64,000 nucleotides of DNA from Pandoraea iniqua (lineage in GTDB: Bacteria > Pseudomonadota > Gammaproteobacteria > Burkholderiales > Burkholderiaceae), in contig NZ_CABPSF010000002.1 in assembly GCF_902459685.1 (NCBI RefSeq), positions 682,001-746,000 on the forward strand, written 5' to 3'. This document shows positions 26,147-34,480 of the stretch, piece by piece (the first letter of the stretch is position 1; each line of letters begins with the position of its first letter). The position numbers were made by a program, and so were the translations under genes. The notes under the pieces were generated by a model. It worked only from the letters and a program-made list of their open reading frames with translations, was not told the origin of the DNA and did not search any database.

Positions 26147-27846
26147 GCGCGCTCCTCATTCAACGTGGCGTTGACCGGCACATCCGATGGGGATGTCGCT
26201 GACGTCGGCGATGCGACGGGGGCGGCTGGCTTGTTTCGCACGGGCTTCGTTTTCGGACGATGGCGTGCGGTGCGTACGGCAAGCCACGCATGCAATGCGG
26301 CAAAAACCCACAACATCAGATCGACACCGGCAAACGCCCAGTCCCCTGCGGCGAGGCTGTGCCACAAGCCGCGCGAAGTCGTCAGTGCATTCGCAATTGG
26401 CAGCAACGCGAGCACGGCGGCGGCAATCCACAGCAACTCGACCCACGCGCGTTTTGCCGGCCGCACCAGCGCGTACAGCAGCGTCGCGGCCCACACCCAA
26501 TAGAAAAGATCGACTTCGGTAGCACTGCGCCCGGCGGTGCCCACCGGCAGCAACCGGTTGCCCCACAGGAAGGCCGTCATCGCGATCGACAGGCCCGCGA
26601 TGGCCGCAATGTTGAGGCGCTCTACCACGTGAAAACCGAAGTGCGGACGCGTGGGGTCGGGCAACCGGGTCCGGCGCTTGACCGTCCACATCACGAGGCC
26701 GGTGCCGACCATTGCCGTGCCGCCGAGACTCACAATGAAGTACAGCCAGCGCAGGTGTAGATCGCTAAAGCGGCCCAGATGCAGCGCGTACATGACGCCG
26801 CGCGTTTCGGCCGCCGCGCTGACCGAGTCGTGTGTCTCGATCAGCTTGCCGGTCGTGCCGTTGAACAGCAGGTATTGCGGGCTCATCGACACGCGCGACG
26901 TTTCGCCCCGGGTGACGGCCACGCGCGCGGCCGCATCGCCCGGTAGCGTCACGGTGACGCGGCCAACGTCATGCTTCCCCCAGCGCGCCTGTGCCTCGCG
27001 CACCATCGCGTCGATGGGCGCCAGCGGGGCTTTCTCGCCGGTGGCCTTCGCAGGCGGCGGGAACGCACTGAGTTGCCCGTTCATCTGCGCGCGGTCCATG
27101 GGGGTCTTGATCGCGACTTGCGCGCCCCATGGCATGTACATCGCCATGAGCGTGACGAGCCCCGTGTAGGTGATCATCAGATGGAAGGGCAGGCCGAAGA
27201 CCGACAGCGCGTTATGCGCGTCGAGCCACGAGCGTTGCCCCTTGCCCCATCGGAACGTGAAGAAATCGATAAAGATCTTCTTGTGCGTGATCACGCCGCT
27301 GATGATCGCCACCAGCATGAACATCGCGCAAAAACCTGCCAGCCAACGTCCCCACAGCACCGGCAACGGATGGAACTGGAAGTGGAAACGATAGAAGAAT
27401 TCACCGCCCAGCGTGTCGCGCGCCTTGAGTATTTGTCCCGTCGCGGGATCGAACGTCGCCTCATCGAAGGCGCGGCGAGTGCTGGTGGCCCCCGTCGCGC
27501 CGGGGACCTTGGGGGCGGGCGCGTTGCGCCAGAACACATTGGCAACCGGGTTGCGCTCCGTGGGCAGATACACGCTCCACTGCGGGCTGTCGGCCGCAAG
27601 CGTCGAGAGCCGGTCGGCGACATTCTGTGCGACGACGGCAACGTCGGGGGCCTGTTGCTGATGCGGCACTTCCGGGCGCATCCACTGCGAAATTTCGTCT
27701 TTGAAGTAACTCACGGTGCCCGTGAGAAACATGGCATACAGCAGCCAGCCGACCAGCAGGCCCGCCCATGTATGCAGGTCGGACATGGTCTGACGGATAC
27801 CTCGGCCGGTATTCACCGCATCCACGGTTTTCTTCGCGGCCGTCAT
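26143..27846 (-). CDS. PepSY-associated membrane protein, iron-regulated (PiuB-like)
   Basis: 567 residues. The first helix begins DLHTWAGLLVGWLLYAMFLTGTVSYF (about 18-45) and is followed by periplasmic PepSY domains and further helices with paired histidines (for example near HFQFHPLPVLWGRWLAGF and DAHNALSVFGLPFHLMITYTG). The family is linked to ferric-siderophore reduction or periplasmic iron handling, and such histidine-rich helices may hold heme or pass electrons. The ATG at 27846 overlaps the DUF3649 stop; the open frame to 27960 is not credible. It is in the operon behind a FecI/FecR/FecA-like set. Confidence 0.88.
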   Translation of the reverse strand: MTAAKKTVDAVNTGRGIRQTMSDLHTWAGLLVGWLLYAMFLTGTVSYFKDEISQWMRPEVPHQQQAPDVAVVAQNVADRLSTLAADSPQWSVYLPTERNPVANVFWRNAPAPKVPGATGATSTRRAFDEATFDPATGQILKARDTLGGEFFYRFHFQFHPLPVLWGRWLAGFCAMFMLVAIISGVITHKKIFIDFFTFRWGKGQRSWLDAHNALSVFGLPFHLMITYTGLVTLMAMYMPWGAQVAIKTPMDRAQMNGQLSAFPPPAKATGEKAPLAPIDAMVREAQARWGKHDVGRVTVTLPGDAAARVAVTRGETSRVSMSPQYLLFNGTTGKLIETHDSVSAAAETRGVMYALHLGRFSDLHLRWLYFIVSLGGTAMVGTGLVMWTVKRRTRLPDPTRPHFGFHVVERLNIAAIAGLSIAMTAFLWGNRLLPVGTAGRSATEVDLFYWVWAATLLYALVRPAKRAWVELLWIAAAVLALLPIANALTTSRGLWHSLAAGDWAFAGVDLMLWVFAALHAWLAVRTARHRPKTKPVRNKPAAPVASPTSATSPSDVPVNATLNEERA

Positions 27847-28154
27847 GCGGCACCCCCGGTAACGCCTGCCGACACCGCCCACGCGGCCAGCGCGAGCGGT
27901 ACGGCAACCACAATGAGACCTGCCCAGGCTCGCCACGCACTGCGCACGGCAAACACCCACACGACCGCCCCGGCATAGATCGCGAAACTCGCGAGCATGC
28001 CGGTAATCACGGCCTGCGACTTGTCCATCGGCAAAGCGAGGACCGCCACGCTGGCGAGCGCCGCGATGGCGTAGCCGCCAAGCATGGCGGCCACGATGCG
28101 GGAGAGGAGTGCGCCGACGCGAAAGAGACCGGCACTGCTGCGAACCTGAGCCAT
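27843..28154 (-). CDS. DUF3649 small membrane protein, iron-cluster associated
   Basis: 103 residues with three predicted membrane helices (about 15-35, 43-65, 70-95). The sequence fits DUF3649, found almost always with PepSY and DUF3325 proteins in iron-uptake operons. It overlaps the PepSY gene in an ATGA and is 12 bases from the DUF4198 gene. Its function is unknown; it may be a small subunit of the PepSY complex. Confidence 0.75.
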   Translation of the reverse strand: MAQVRSSAGLFRVGALLSRIVAAMLGGYAIAALASVAVLALPMDKSQAVITGMLASFAIYAGAVVWVFAVRSAWRAWAGLIVVAVPLALAAWAVSAGVTGGAA

Positions 28155-28166
28155 GATGCGAACCGC

Positions 28167-28913
28167 TTACTTATTCGGCGTTGCCGCCGGGCCTGCCGGA
28201 ATCGGCTCGACGCCGTCGGCCTGCACGAACGTGGTGGTGGTGACGTAGCTCACGCCTTGATAGCGTTCGGCACCTTTGGCGCCCGCGCGCTCACCCGGCG
28301 TCTTGTCGGTGTGGCTGACTTCGGCCACGTACACGCCCTTCCACGGCATATCGAATTTCACATGCCCCTGCGCGTCGGTATGACCCTCCTTGGCCCAGCC
28401 CGATTGCGTGACCAGCGACACCTTCGTCTTCGCCAGAGGCTTGCCTTGGAAGAACAGCTGGAACTCGCCGTGCTTGCCGGCGGGCACCAGATCGAGCGGC
28501 AGTTGCGGCTTCTGCGCCGAGAAGTCCGTCACGAGACGCGCCGCCGGGCGGTACCAGTTGGTGACTTCCTGACCGTCGCGCTTGAAAGTGAAGAGCGGGT
28601 ACTTAGCGTCTTCGGCCACCAGCGTTTCACCGGCGGTGGCCTTGAACGGCAGCGTGAAGCCGTCAGCCGACTTGGTCGCCTCGGCGGTCTTCGCGCCAGA
28701 GGCCGACGTGAGCGTCGCGCTCGGCGCCACGAACTTGTCGAGCAGGCCCGGCGACGCTTCACGCAGGTTCTCGCCGAATTCGCCGAAGCGGATCACGGCA
28801 TTCTGACCGGCGGGCTGTTCGATCCAGATCTGGTGCGCTTGCGCGGCACCGGCAAACGCGGTGAGGGCGCCGGCGGTGAGCAGGGCGATGGCGTGCGGAA
28901 CAGTCTTTTTCAT
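28167..28913 (-). CDS. DUF4198 periplasmic protein
   Basis: 248 residues. The signal peptide ends AGAAQA, so the mature protein would start with histidine (HQIWIEQ). Two beta-sandwich-like repeats follow; the second has GWAKEGHTDAQGHVKFDMPWKGVYVAEV, like the carboxypeptidase-regulatory fold used by metal-uptake accessory proteins. DUF4198 proteins accompany nickel, cobalt and iron uptake systems. The ATG at 28913 is preceded by AAGGA; the longer frame to 29132 overlaps the receptor gene. It lies between the FecA-like receptor and DUF3649. A second DUF4198 gene is at 39698. Confidence 0.83.
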   Translation of the reverse strand: MKKTVPHAIALLTAGALTAFAGAAQAHQIWIEQPAGQNAVIRFGEFGENLREASPGLLDKFVAPSATLTSASGAKTAEATKSADGFTLPFKATAGETLVAEDAKYPLFTFKRDGQEVTNWYRPAARLVTDFSAQKPQLPLDLVPAGKHGEFQLFFQGKPLAKTKVSLVTQSGWAKEGHTDAQGHVKFDMPWKGVYVAEVSHTDKTPGERAGAKGAERYQGVSYVTTTTFVQADGVEPIPAGPAATPNK

Positions 28914-28957
28914 TACGGTTTCCTTAAAAGCGAGGCGAGGCATAACAGCCATCGTCC

Positions 28958-31411
28958 TCAGAAGTCGATCTGTGCAGACAGCAGCACCGTGCGCGGTGCG
29001 GCCACGGTGGCGTAGGTGCCGCTCATGAGCCAGTAATTCGAATTGAACAGGTTCTCGATGTTGGCGCGGAACACCACCGACTTGCCGGCCACGCGGGTGC
29101 GGTAGCGGGCGCCGATGTCGTAGCGCGTCCATGCCGGCAGTTCAAGCGTGTTGGCCGCGTTGAAGTACATGCGCGACGTGTTGATGATGCGGCCCGAGAG
29201 CGAGAGGCCCTGCACCCACGGCGTATCCCAGTCCACACCGAAGTTGAACGCGCGCTTGGGCACGCCGTTGGCGTCGTTGCCGTCGTTCACGCCGCCGGCC
29301 GTTTTCGTGAGCTTGGCGTCGTAGAAGGTCGCGCTGGCCATCAGGCGCAGACCTTTCATCACTTCGCCGTACGCCGACAGTTCGATGCCGCGGTTGCGCT
29401 GCTCGCCGTCGAAGCTGTACACGCGCGTGGCCGGGTCGGTGACCGAGTTCGGGCGCTGCACCTGGAACACCGAGACCATCGTCGTGACGGTGCCCCAGTC
29501 GGCCTTCACCCCCGCTTCGTACTGCTTCGACTTGAACGGCGGGAAGACCTGCCCGGCATTGACCGTTCCGACCGGTGCGACGCCACCGCGCGACAACCCG
29601 GAGGTGAAGTTCGCGTAGACGGAGACGTTTTGCAGCGGCTTGACCACGATGCCTGCCAGCGGCGAGACGGCGCTCTGGTCGTAGCTCGACGACAGGGCGC
29701 CGCTCGTGGTGTTGAAGTTGTCGAGCGCGACGCGTTGCTGACGCAGGCCGCCGGTGAGCAACACGCGATCGTTCAGGAACGACAGCGTATCGGTGATGGC
29801 GAAACTGGTGAGCGCGGACTCGGACGCCTTCTTCGGCTCGGTGCGTGCCGCGCCGACCGGCGGTAGCGGCACCGGGTTGTAGATGTTCGAGGCGACCGAG
29901 GTCGTGCCCGGCACGTACGCGTTGCCCGAGTCCTGCTCGAGACGGCTGGCCTGCACCGTCACGGTGTGGCCGATACCGAACGTCTTGAAATTGGCGCGCG
30001 CGCCGACATCTGCCGTGCGCGAGCGCGTGTACGAGTCGTAGTACGAGTTCGTGACGTTCATGTTGCCCAACGAATCGGCACCCCCGATCGGGAACGTCTG
30101 ATACGCCGTGGCGTAGTGGTAGCCGACGGCGCCCCACACCGTCACGTTACGCAGGACGTCGTATTCGAGTCGCGTCGTGACGGCGGAGTCGTGCAGATGC
30201 AGCTCGCTGCCCGGATAGAAGTTGCGATAGCCGGACGGCGCATCGGGAATCTTCGTGACCGACGACTGAAAGCCGACCTGCGGGCGGAAGTTGTCGGTGC
30301 CTTCATGCTGCGTGTAAGCGTCAAGCGACCAGCGCAGGCGCTGCCCCGTGTAGTCGAGGCCGACCGAGCCGAAGCCGACATTCTGCTTGCCGTCGTCGAG
30401 CGTGGTTTTGCCGTTGCGGTAGACGCCGTTGACGCGAATGCCCCATTGCTGTTGTTCACCGAAGCGGCGGCCAACGTCGGCTTCAACGCCAAGCTGTGCT
30501 TTGCTTTGGAAGGTGGTCGTCAAACGCGTGAGCGGTTCAGTGCCTGCGCGCTTGGTGACGACGTTGATCGCGCCGCCGATGCTGCCGCTCGGGCCGATGC
30601 CGTTCATCAACGTGCCCGGGCCCTTGAGCACTTCCACGCGCTCGACGATAGCCGCCGGCACGCGGCTGGCCGACGCCATGCCGTAAAGGCCGTTCAGGCC
30701 CACGTCGCTGCTCGATACGGTGTAGCCGCGAATCTGGAAGTCTTCGCCGAAGCCGCCGCTGGAGGTCAGCATGCGCACCGACGATTCGTTGATGACCACG
30801 TCGGCGAGCGTGCGGGCCTGCTGGTCGCGCACCATCTGCTCGGTGTAGTTCATCGTGCTGAACGGCACGTCCATGGCATCGGACGAGCCGAGAATGCCGA
30901 GGCTGCCGCCGCGCGCGATCTGGCCACCGGCGTAGGCCGGTTGCAGACCGTTGTCGTAAGTCGCCGTGACGTGCGTCGTGGGCAGCATGGCGGCAGTGTC
31001 GGCCACGCCGGCATGTGTCGCCGGCTGGATCAGGAAGCTGCCATTCGATTGCGGGACGACTTCCACCCCTGTGCCTGCCACGAGTGCTTCAAGGCCGTTA
31101 CGCGGCGTATACGTGCCTTTCAGACCGCTGCTATGGCGACCGGCGGTCACCTCGGGCTTGAACGAGAGCATGATGCCGGCGTCGCGGCCGAAGCGGCTCA
31201 GCGTATCTTCCAGCGTGCCGGCAGGAATGTCGTAAGCGCGGGCGGCGGGTGCCGATGACGATTGCGCGTGTGCCGAAAGCGGCAGGACGAGCGCGGGCGA
31301 TGCGGCGGCCGTGCCCAGTACGATACGGCCCAGCGCACACGCCATGCGCGTGCGGCGAAGTACCCAATGTGGTTGGCTCGGCTGGTGTTGCCGTCCCCGA
31401 ACGTGACCCAT
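28958..31411 (-). CDS. TonB-dependent receptor with signalling (STN) domain, FecA-like
   Basis: 817 residues. After a signal peptide ending SAHAQ comes an STN domain (YDIPAGTLEDTLSRFGRDAG to about residue 125) that talks to a FecR anti-sigma factor. The plug follows (FSTMNYTEQMVRDQQARTLADVV, GPSGSIGGAINVVTKRAG) and then a beta-barrel ending AQIDF. It therefore both imports a ferric ligand and signals its presence. FecR and FecI are encoded just upstream on the same strand, completing a cell-surface signalling trio. The ATG at 31411 has AAAGGTC before it. The ligand is unknown. Confidence 0.92.
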   Translation of the reverse strand: MGHVRGRQHQPSQPHWVLRRTRMACALGRIVLGTAAASPALVLPLSAHAQSSSAPAARAYDIPAGTLEDTLSRFGRDAGIMLSFKPEVTAGRHSSGLKGTYTPRNGLEALVAGTGVEVVPQSNGSFLIQPATHAGVADTAAMLPTTHVTATYDNGLQPAYAGGQIARGGSLGILGSSDAMDVPFSTMNYTEQMVRDQQARTLADVVINESSVRMLTSSGGFGEDFQIRGYTVSSSDVGLNGLYGMASASRVPAAIVERVEVLKGPGTLMNGIGPSGSIGGAINVVTKRAGTEPLTRLTTTFQSKAQLGVEADVGRRFGEQQQWGIRVNGVYRNGKTTLDDGKQNVGFGSVGLDYTGQRLRWSLDAYTQHEGTDNFRPQVGFQSSVTKIPDAPSGYRNFYPGSELHLHDSAVTTRLEYDVLRNVTVWGAVGYHYATAYQTFPIGGADSLGNMNVTNSYYDSYTRSRTADVGARANFKTFGIGHTVTVQASRLEQDSGNAYVPGTTSVASNIYNPVPLPPVGAARTEPKKASESALTSFAITDTLSFLNDRVLLTGGLRQQRVALDNFNTTSGALSSSYDQSAVSPLAGIVVKPLQNVSVYANFTSGLSRGGVAPVGTVNAGQVFPPFKSKQYEAGVKADWGTVTTMVSVFQVQRPNSVTDPATRVYSFDGEQRNRGIELSAYGEVMKGLRLMASATFYDAKLTKTAGGVNDGNDANGVPKRAFNFGVDWDTPWVQGLSLSGRIINTSRMYFNAANTLELPAWTRYDIGARYRTRVAGKSVVFRANIENLFNSNYWLMSGTYATVAAPRTVLLSAQIDF

Positions 31412-31568
31412 GATCTGACCTTTCGTGTGGAAGAAGAGTGTTGGTGCTCGTCCTCCATGACCCGCGAAATGTCGAAACGGATCACCTTTCTTCAAAATAT
31501 TTTGCGAATGACGGTGGGCAGGCGTGCGCTGCTGGCAAACGTGGCAAGTCATCGGGCAAGTCACCGGA

Positions 31569-32588
31569 TCACGCCGGCACGAGCCGGATTTCGCGCGCGC
31601 CCCAGAAGCGCGTCACCGAATCGGTGCGCACGGCAAGCGTCGTGCCGAGGGTGTCGAGCACCTTGCCGATGTCGTCGAGCGGAAACGTCCCCGAGACCCG
31701 CAGGTCGGCCACGCGCGAATCGCAGGTGAGCGACGTGTCGCTGTAGCGTGCCAGTTCGGCCACGAAATCGGCCAGCCGCATGCTGCGCGCGACGATGAAA
31801 CCTTCGGCCCATGTGGCTTCTGAATTCGGTACGGCAACCGGCGCTGAAATGGCGTCGCCCGTGTAGCTCGCGTGCAACCCGGCGCGCAGCACGAGGGATT
31901 GCGATGGGCTTCGGCTCGGCCGGATTTCGACGGCACCTTCATACACGCTCACGTGTGTGCCGCCGTCCCATTCGCGCACGGTGTAACGGGTACCCAGCGC
32001 ACGCGCAGTGCCTTGCGCTGTTTCGACGAGGAACGGGCGTGCAGGCTCGTGCGTGTCTGGGGCCGTGGTGATCAGCACCTCGCCCGCCATCAGTCGCACG
32101 CGCCGTTCTTGTTCGGTGAAAACGATATCGACTGCGCTGCCGGTATTCATCACCAGCCGGGTGCCGTCGGCGAGCATTAGCGTGCGCCGCTCGCCGACGC
32201 TCGTGCGGTAGTCCGCCGACCATCGTTGCCACGGCGACGAGTGCATGACACCCCATGCGCCGCTGCCCGCAAAGAACAGCACGGCGAGCGTCTTGACGGT
32301 GCGTCGCCGGGCAGGTGAGGCGGGGGGCGTCAGTGCCGCCTGCGCGATGCTTGCTTCGACCGGCGAGGCGAGCGGTTGCAACTTACCCTTGACCGACTCG
32401 ATGCGCTTCCATGCGCGTTCGTGATCGGGATGCGCATTGCGCCATTGGTGCCACGCCGCGATGACCGCCGGCGACACGTCGTCGCTCTGGAGTTCGATCA
32501 GCCACTCGACGGCGCGCTCGGCAACGTGCGCAGGCACGGTCGCCGCCCCTCGGGTGGCCTCGTACCAAGCGGAGGACATAGCGCTCAT
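31569..32588 (-). CDS. FecR family anti-sigma factor / signal relay
   Basis: 339 residues. The N-terminal cytoplasmic domain (DUF4880-like) has AVEWLIELQSDDVSPAVIAAWHQWRNAHPDHERAWKRIE. A single membrane helix follows near residues 94-112 (VKTLAVLFFAGSGAWGVM), then the periplasmic FecR domain with TLMLADGTRLVMNTGSAVDIVF and GTRYTVREW. It carries the signal from the STN domain of the receptor to the FecI sigma factor. It starts seven bases after the FecI gene. Both neighbours support the assignment. Confidence 0.93.
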   Translation of the reverse strand: MSAMSSAWYEATRGAATVPAHVAERAVEWLIELQSDDVSPAVIAAWHQWRNAHPDHERAWKRIESVKGKLQPLASPVEASIAQAALTPPASPARRRTVKTLAVLFFAGSGAWGVMHSSPWQRWSADYRTSVGERRTLMLADGTRLVMNTGSAVDIVFTEQERRVRLMAGEVLITTAPDTHEPARPFLVETAQGTARALGTRYTVREWDGGTHVSVYEGAVEIRPSRSPSQSLVLRAGLHASYTGDAISAPVAVPNSEATWAEGFIVARSMRLADFVAELARYSDTSLTCDSRVADLRVSGTFPLDDIGKVLDTLGTTLAVRTDSVTRFWGAREIRLVPA

Positions 32589-32595
32589 GCGTCGG

Positions 32596-33117
32596 TCATC
32601 CGATAAAGGACAGATCGGCGAAGTAGCAGCGCTGCAACGCTTTCGCGAGATACCGTTTGACCGTGGGCACCGAGATGCCCAGCGCGTCGGCTACCTGTGC
32701 ATGCGTCTGCCCGTCAAGCTGCGAACGCAAAAAAGCCTGCCGCACGATGGTGGGCAGGCCGTCGAGCAGACGATCCAGTTCGATCAGGGTTTCGAGCAGC
32801 ATGGCGCGTGTTTCGGGCGACCATTCGACTTCACGCGGGGCTTGGGCGAGCGCTTCGAGATAAGCGCGCTCGAGCTTTTCGCGCCGCCAGTGGTTGGAGA
32901 CGAGATTCTGCGCAACCGTCGTGAGATAAGCGCGCGGCTCGTCGAAGGCTGCGGGCACGCGTTCGCTGCCGAGCAGACGCACGAAAGTGTCGTGCGCGAT
33001 ATCCGCCGCTTGTTCGGCACTGCCCAGACGCCGGTGCAGCCAACCCTTGAGCCATGAGTGATGGTTGCTGTAAAGCAACTCGACAGTGGAAGGGAGGAGG
33101 GTGCCCGACGTTTGCAT
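32596..33117 (-). CDS. FecI-type ECF sigma factor
   Basis: 173 residues from the ATG at 33117 (AGGCTGGATC before it); the frame is open to 33141. Sigma region 2 holds ADIAHDTFVRLL and YLTTVAQNLVSNHWRR (residues about 40-80). Region 4 has FLRSQLDGQTHAQVADALGISVPTVKRYLAKAL (about 130-160), the helix-turn-helix for -35 recognition. It directs RNA polymerase to iron-transport promoters, presumably the receptor gene downstream of fecR. A Fur box with 17 of 19 consensus matches lies about 95 bases upstream, so it should be made only under iron limitation. Confidence 0.93.
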   Translation of the reverse strand: MQTSGTLLPSTVELLYSNHHSWLKGWLHRRLGSAEQAADIAHDTFVRLLGSERVPAAFDEPRAYLTTVAQNLVSNHWRREKLERAYLEALAQAPREVEWSPETRAMLLETLIELDRLLDGLPTIVRQAFLRSQLDGQTHAQVADALGISVPTVKRYLAKALQRCYFADLSFIG

Positions 33118-33209
33118 GATCCAGCCTGATGTTCGGTCCACTCACGACACGCTGGTCCAGCGAGAACACTGGCAGGTCATGCAGCAGTTGAAACGAATAC
33201 TCAAGGAAT

Positions 33210-33228
33210 GTTAATGATAATCATTATT
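33210..33228 (-). promoter_or_regulatory. Fur box upstream of the FecI gene
   Basis: The 19-base site centred on AATGATAATCATT (33213-33225) matches the classical Fur consensus at 17 of 19 positions. It lies about 95 bases upstream of the FecI start and about 160 bases before the rightward promoter at 33370. Confidence 0.85.
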
Positions 33229-33369
33229 AATAACAGATGGGAAAATTCCCGTCAATGAAAAACCCTTGAGAGCGTGCGGGAAGCGGGATCTGGTGAAATG
33301 CCCGGGAAGCCCGTCGCGCGGCCTTGAGCGGGAAGTTCGGAGTGCGATGGGGTACGCAGAAATTAATGC

Positions 33370-33399
33370 TTGACGGTGCATTTAGGGCTCGGCTACTAT
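33370..33399 (+). promoter_or_regulatory. Sigma-70-like promoter for the mgtA block
   Basis: TTGACG (33370-33375), an 18-base spacer and TACTAT (33394-33399). Transcription from about 33406 would give a leader of roughly 325 bases before the first small gene. Confidence 0.5.
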
Positions 33400-33503
33400 C
33401 CGCCCTGTCTTCCATCCAAGGGGTTTGTTCGTGAATTCTGATGCCAGTTGTAGTCGACCTTTGATCGACTGATTGCCTGAGGATCCACAGCCTTCCCTGT
33501 GCC

Positions 33504-33557
33504 GCGTCCTCATGCAGGATGCGGTGTCTAGCGCGCCATCGACGTTCGTCCGAACGT
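33504..33557 (+). promoter_or_regulatory. Candidate structured leader (two hairpins) upstream of the mgtA block
   Basis: GCGTCCT/AGGATGC with a five-base loop (33504-33522) and ACGTTCG/CGAACGT with a two-base loop (33542-33557) lie within the long untranslated leader between the promoter at 33370 and the small gene at 33731. Magnesium transporter leaders often sense magnesium, but no known riboswitch class was recognised. Confidence 0.35.
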
Positions 33558-33730
33558 AATCGTTTCCGGCGCCATTCCCGCAGAAATTTCTACCGTCGTG
33601 CCCATACCGGGCGCTGTCGTTGCGTGCTTTGCATTTGCCTGCGCATCTGCATTGGCCAACGCGTGCGCACGTGTGTGCCGACTCGCCCTGTCGCTTACGG
33701 CACGGGCGTTCGCAGCCATGCGAGGAAACC

Positions 33731-34165
33731 ATGCGCGCTTTTCAAACATTTCAGGCTTTTCAAAGCCAGCCCACGCGAACCACGCCGGTGTCGCGTCTGA
33801 CCATCGTCTGCCTCGCAGAAGCCCTCAATACGCTTCGCAAGCAGATGTTCACCGATCTCACCGCGCTCGGTCTGCGGGCCACGCACGTCAGCATTACGCG
33901 CTGGAGCGATCGCGACGTGGCTTCAGCCACTGTCACGCTAGATTGCTCGCAGGCCTCGCGTGCGTCGCTCACGGCGCTGGTCATGCGCCTGTCGGGCGAG
34001 AACAGCGTGCGCCGCGTGTTCTGGTCGGACGACGCGAATCGACCCGATCGCCGGGCGGCTGTCGACCGTACCGATCGCTCCGATCGCTCCGCTAACGATC
34101 CTGCTTCTCACCCTGCTTCTCATCCTGCTGCCGGGGGAATGGCGGGCTTTGCCGCCCCGGCCTGA
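33731..34165 (+). CDS. Small protein of unknown function upstream of mgtA
   Basis: 144 residues from the ATG at 33731, which has AGGAAACC before it; the frame is open to 33620. Residues about 18-98 look folded, alternating beta and helical segments (SRLTIVCLAEALNTLRKQMF, ATHVSITRWSDRD, SASLTALVMRL-like). This recalls an ACT-like beta-alpha-beta domain such as the MgtC C-terminus, though the similarity is too weak to name. The C-terminal 45 residues are low complexity, with DRTDRSDRS and SHPASHPA. It shares strand and probable transcript with mgtA, so a role in magnesium control is an inference. Confidence 0.6.
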   Translation: MRAFQTFQAFQSQPTRTTPVSRLTIVCLAEALNTLRKQMFTDLTALGLRATHVSITRWSDRDVASATVTLDCSQASRASLTALVMRLSGENSVRRVFWSDDANRPDRRAAVDRTDRSDRSANDPASHPASHPAAGGMAGFAAPA

Positions 34166-34249
34166 GTTTTCTTTTCAAACCATTGCAGTTCGTCTCGGGC
34201 GGCCACGTGCCGCCGATGATGGCGAGCCAACGATCATAAGGAGTCCGAT

Positions 34250-34423
34250 ATGGACGATGGAAGTAGTCGAATAGCGCCCGTCGGGGCCGCACGCGACGCG
34301 TGCGGGATTCCGGCGGGCGACCACAGCCTTGCAACGGCAGCACCCATTTATCACCGACCGCGCGCAGCGCGGCGCGGCGGGGTACGTTCGCGCTTTTTCC
34401 GGGACGCTTTAGAAGTCCGGTAG
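34250..34423 (+). CDS. Short ORF with strong ribosome binding site before mgtA (possible leader peptide)
   Basis: 57 codons (starting MDDGSSRIAPV, ending RDALEVR). AAGGAG lies six bases before its ATG, a better Shine-Dalgarno than that of mgtA itself. It ends 57 bases upstream of the mgtA start. The peptide is arginine-, alanine- and proline-rich with no recognised domain. Enteric mgtA genes are controlled by translation of a short upstream peptide (MgtL). A similar arrangement here is an inference from position and ribosome site only. It could also be a spurious ORF. Confidence 0.4.
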   Translation: MDDGSSRIAPVGAARDACGIPAGDHSLATAAPIYHRPRAARRGGVRSRFFRDALEVR

Positions 34424-34480
34424 CGACTGACGACTCTGGCCGGCCGCCATGTCAGCGTAAGCCGCGCCCAGGAAATCGTC

